5,210 bases of DNA from Opitutaceae bacterium. GTDB taxonomy: Bacteria; Verrucomicrobiota; Verrucomicrobiae; Opitutales; Opitutaceae. The notes under the pieces are model-generated. The model did no database searches and had not been told where the DNA came from. It was given only the letters and a program-made list of their open reading frames with translations. Every line of letters starts with the position of its first letter. The stretch's first letter is position 1. Below, piece by piece: positions 5,171 through 5,210 of the stretch. Made by a program: the position numbers and the translations under genes. The stretch is taken from positions 1 through 5,210 of the forward strand of contig JAISAX010000830.1 of assembly GCA_031266495.1 (NCBI GenBank), in the 5' to 3' direction.

Positions 5171-5210
5171 GGCGGCGGCGGGGGCGGGGGGGGGGGCGGG
5201 GCGGGGGGGG
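5171..5210. repeat. G-rich low-complexity window end, possible G-quadruplex
   Basis: After rpsT the sequence becomes almost pure G with single C interruptions. Runs of G5 (5180-5184), G11 (5186-5196), G4 (5198-5201) and G8 (5203-5210) are separated by one C each. This fits a parallel G-quadruplex pattern with one-base loops. It may also mark where an assembly broke in a hard-to-sequence stretch, so the base count near the end is doubtful. No terminator for rpsT is visible before the window ends. Confidence 0.7.

Overview
The window looks like chromosomal DNA of a GC-rich bacterium, most likely Verrucomicrobiota and probably near Opitutales/Opitutaceae. This assignment rests on recollection of similar S20, Lgt and ResB proteins, the high GC content, the absence of Shine-Dalgarno motifs before all six genes, and abundant short tandem repeats in the gaps. 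It is an inference, not a database result. No tRNA, rRNA, CRISPR array, transposase or phage gene was seen.

Layout, left to right. An AT-rich heptamer tandem repeat (6-82) runs into the 3' end of a leftward resB-like gene (1260-70), a System II cytochrome c maturation membrane protein. The 267-base gap 1261-1527 lies between divergent genes. It holds a TTATAA-centred possible promoter core, a run of 14 G within a possible G-quadruplex tract, and a 10-bp tandem repeat that runs into the next start codon. Rightward genes follow: a 139-residue protein-kinase-like protein (1528-1947), a PP2C-type phosphatase overlapping its stop codon (1940-2797), and, after 64 bases, lgt (2862-3770), the prolipoprotein diacylglyceryl transferase. 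A 9-bp tandem repeat and a perfect 10-bp hairpin fill the gap where lgt meets a leftward stand-alone 5'-3' exonuclease (4743-3835). A 157-base divergent gap then leads to rpsT (4901-5161), encoding ribosomal protein S20. The window ends in G-rich low-complexity sequence.

ResB and Lgt both act in envelope biogenesis, while the exonuclease and S20 belong to nucleic-acid and ribosome housekeeping. The least ordinary unit is the kinase-like/phosphatase pair. The two genes overlap by 8 bases, so they are probably co-translated, and they could form an antagonistic phosphorylation switch. The kinase-like protein is too small to be a canonical Hanks-type kinase, and its function is open. A second theme is the density of different tandem repeats and homopolymers at gene borders and start codons, several placed where changes in copy number could alter expression or reading frame.
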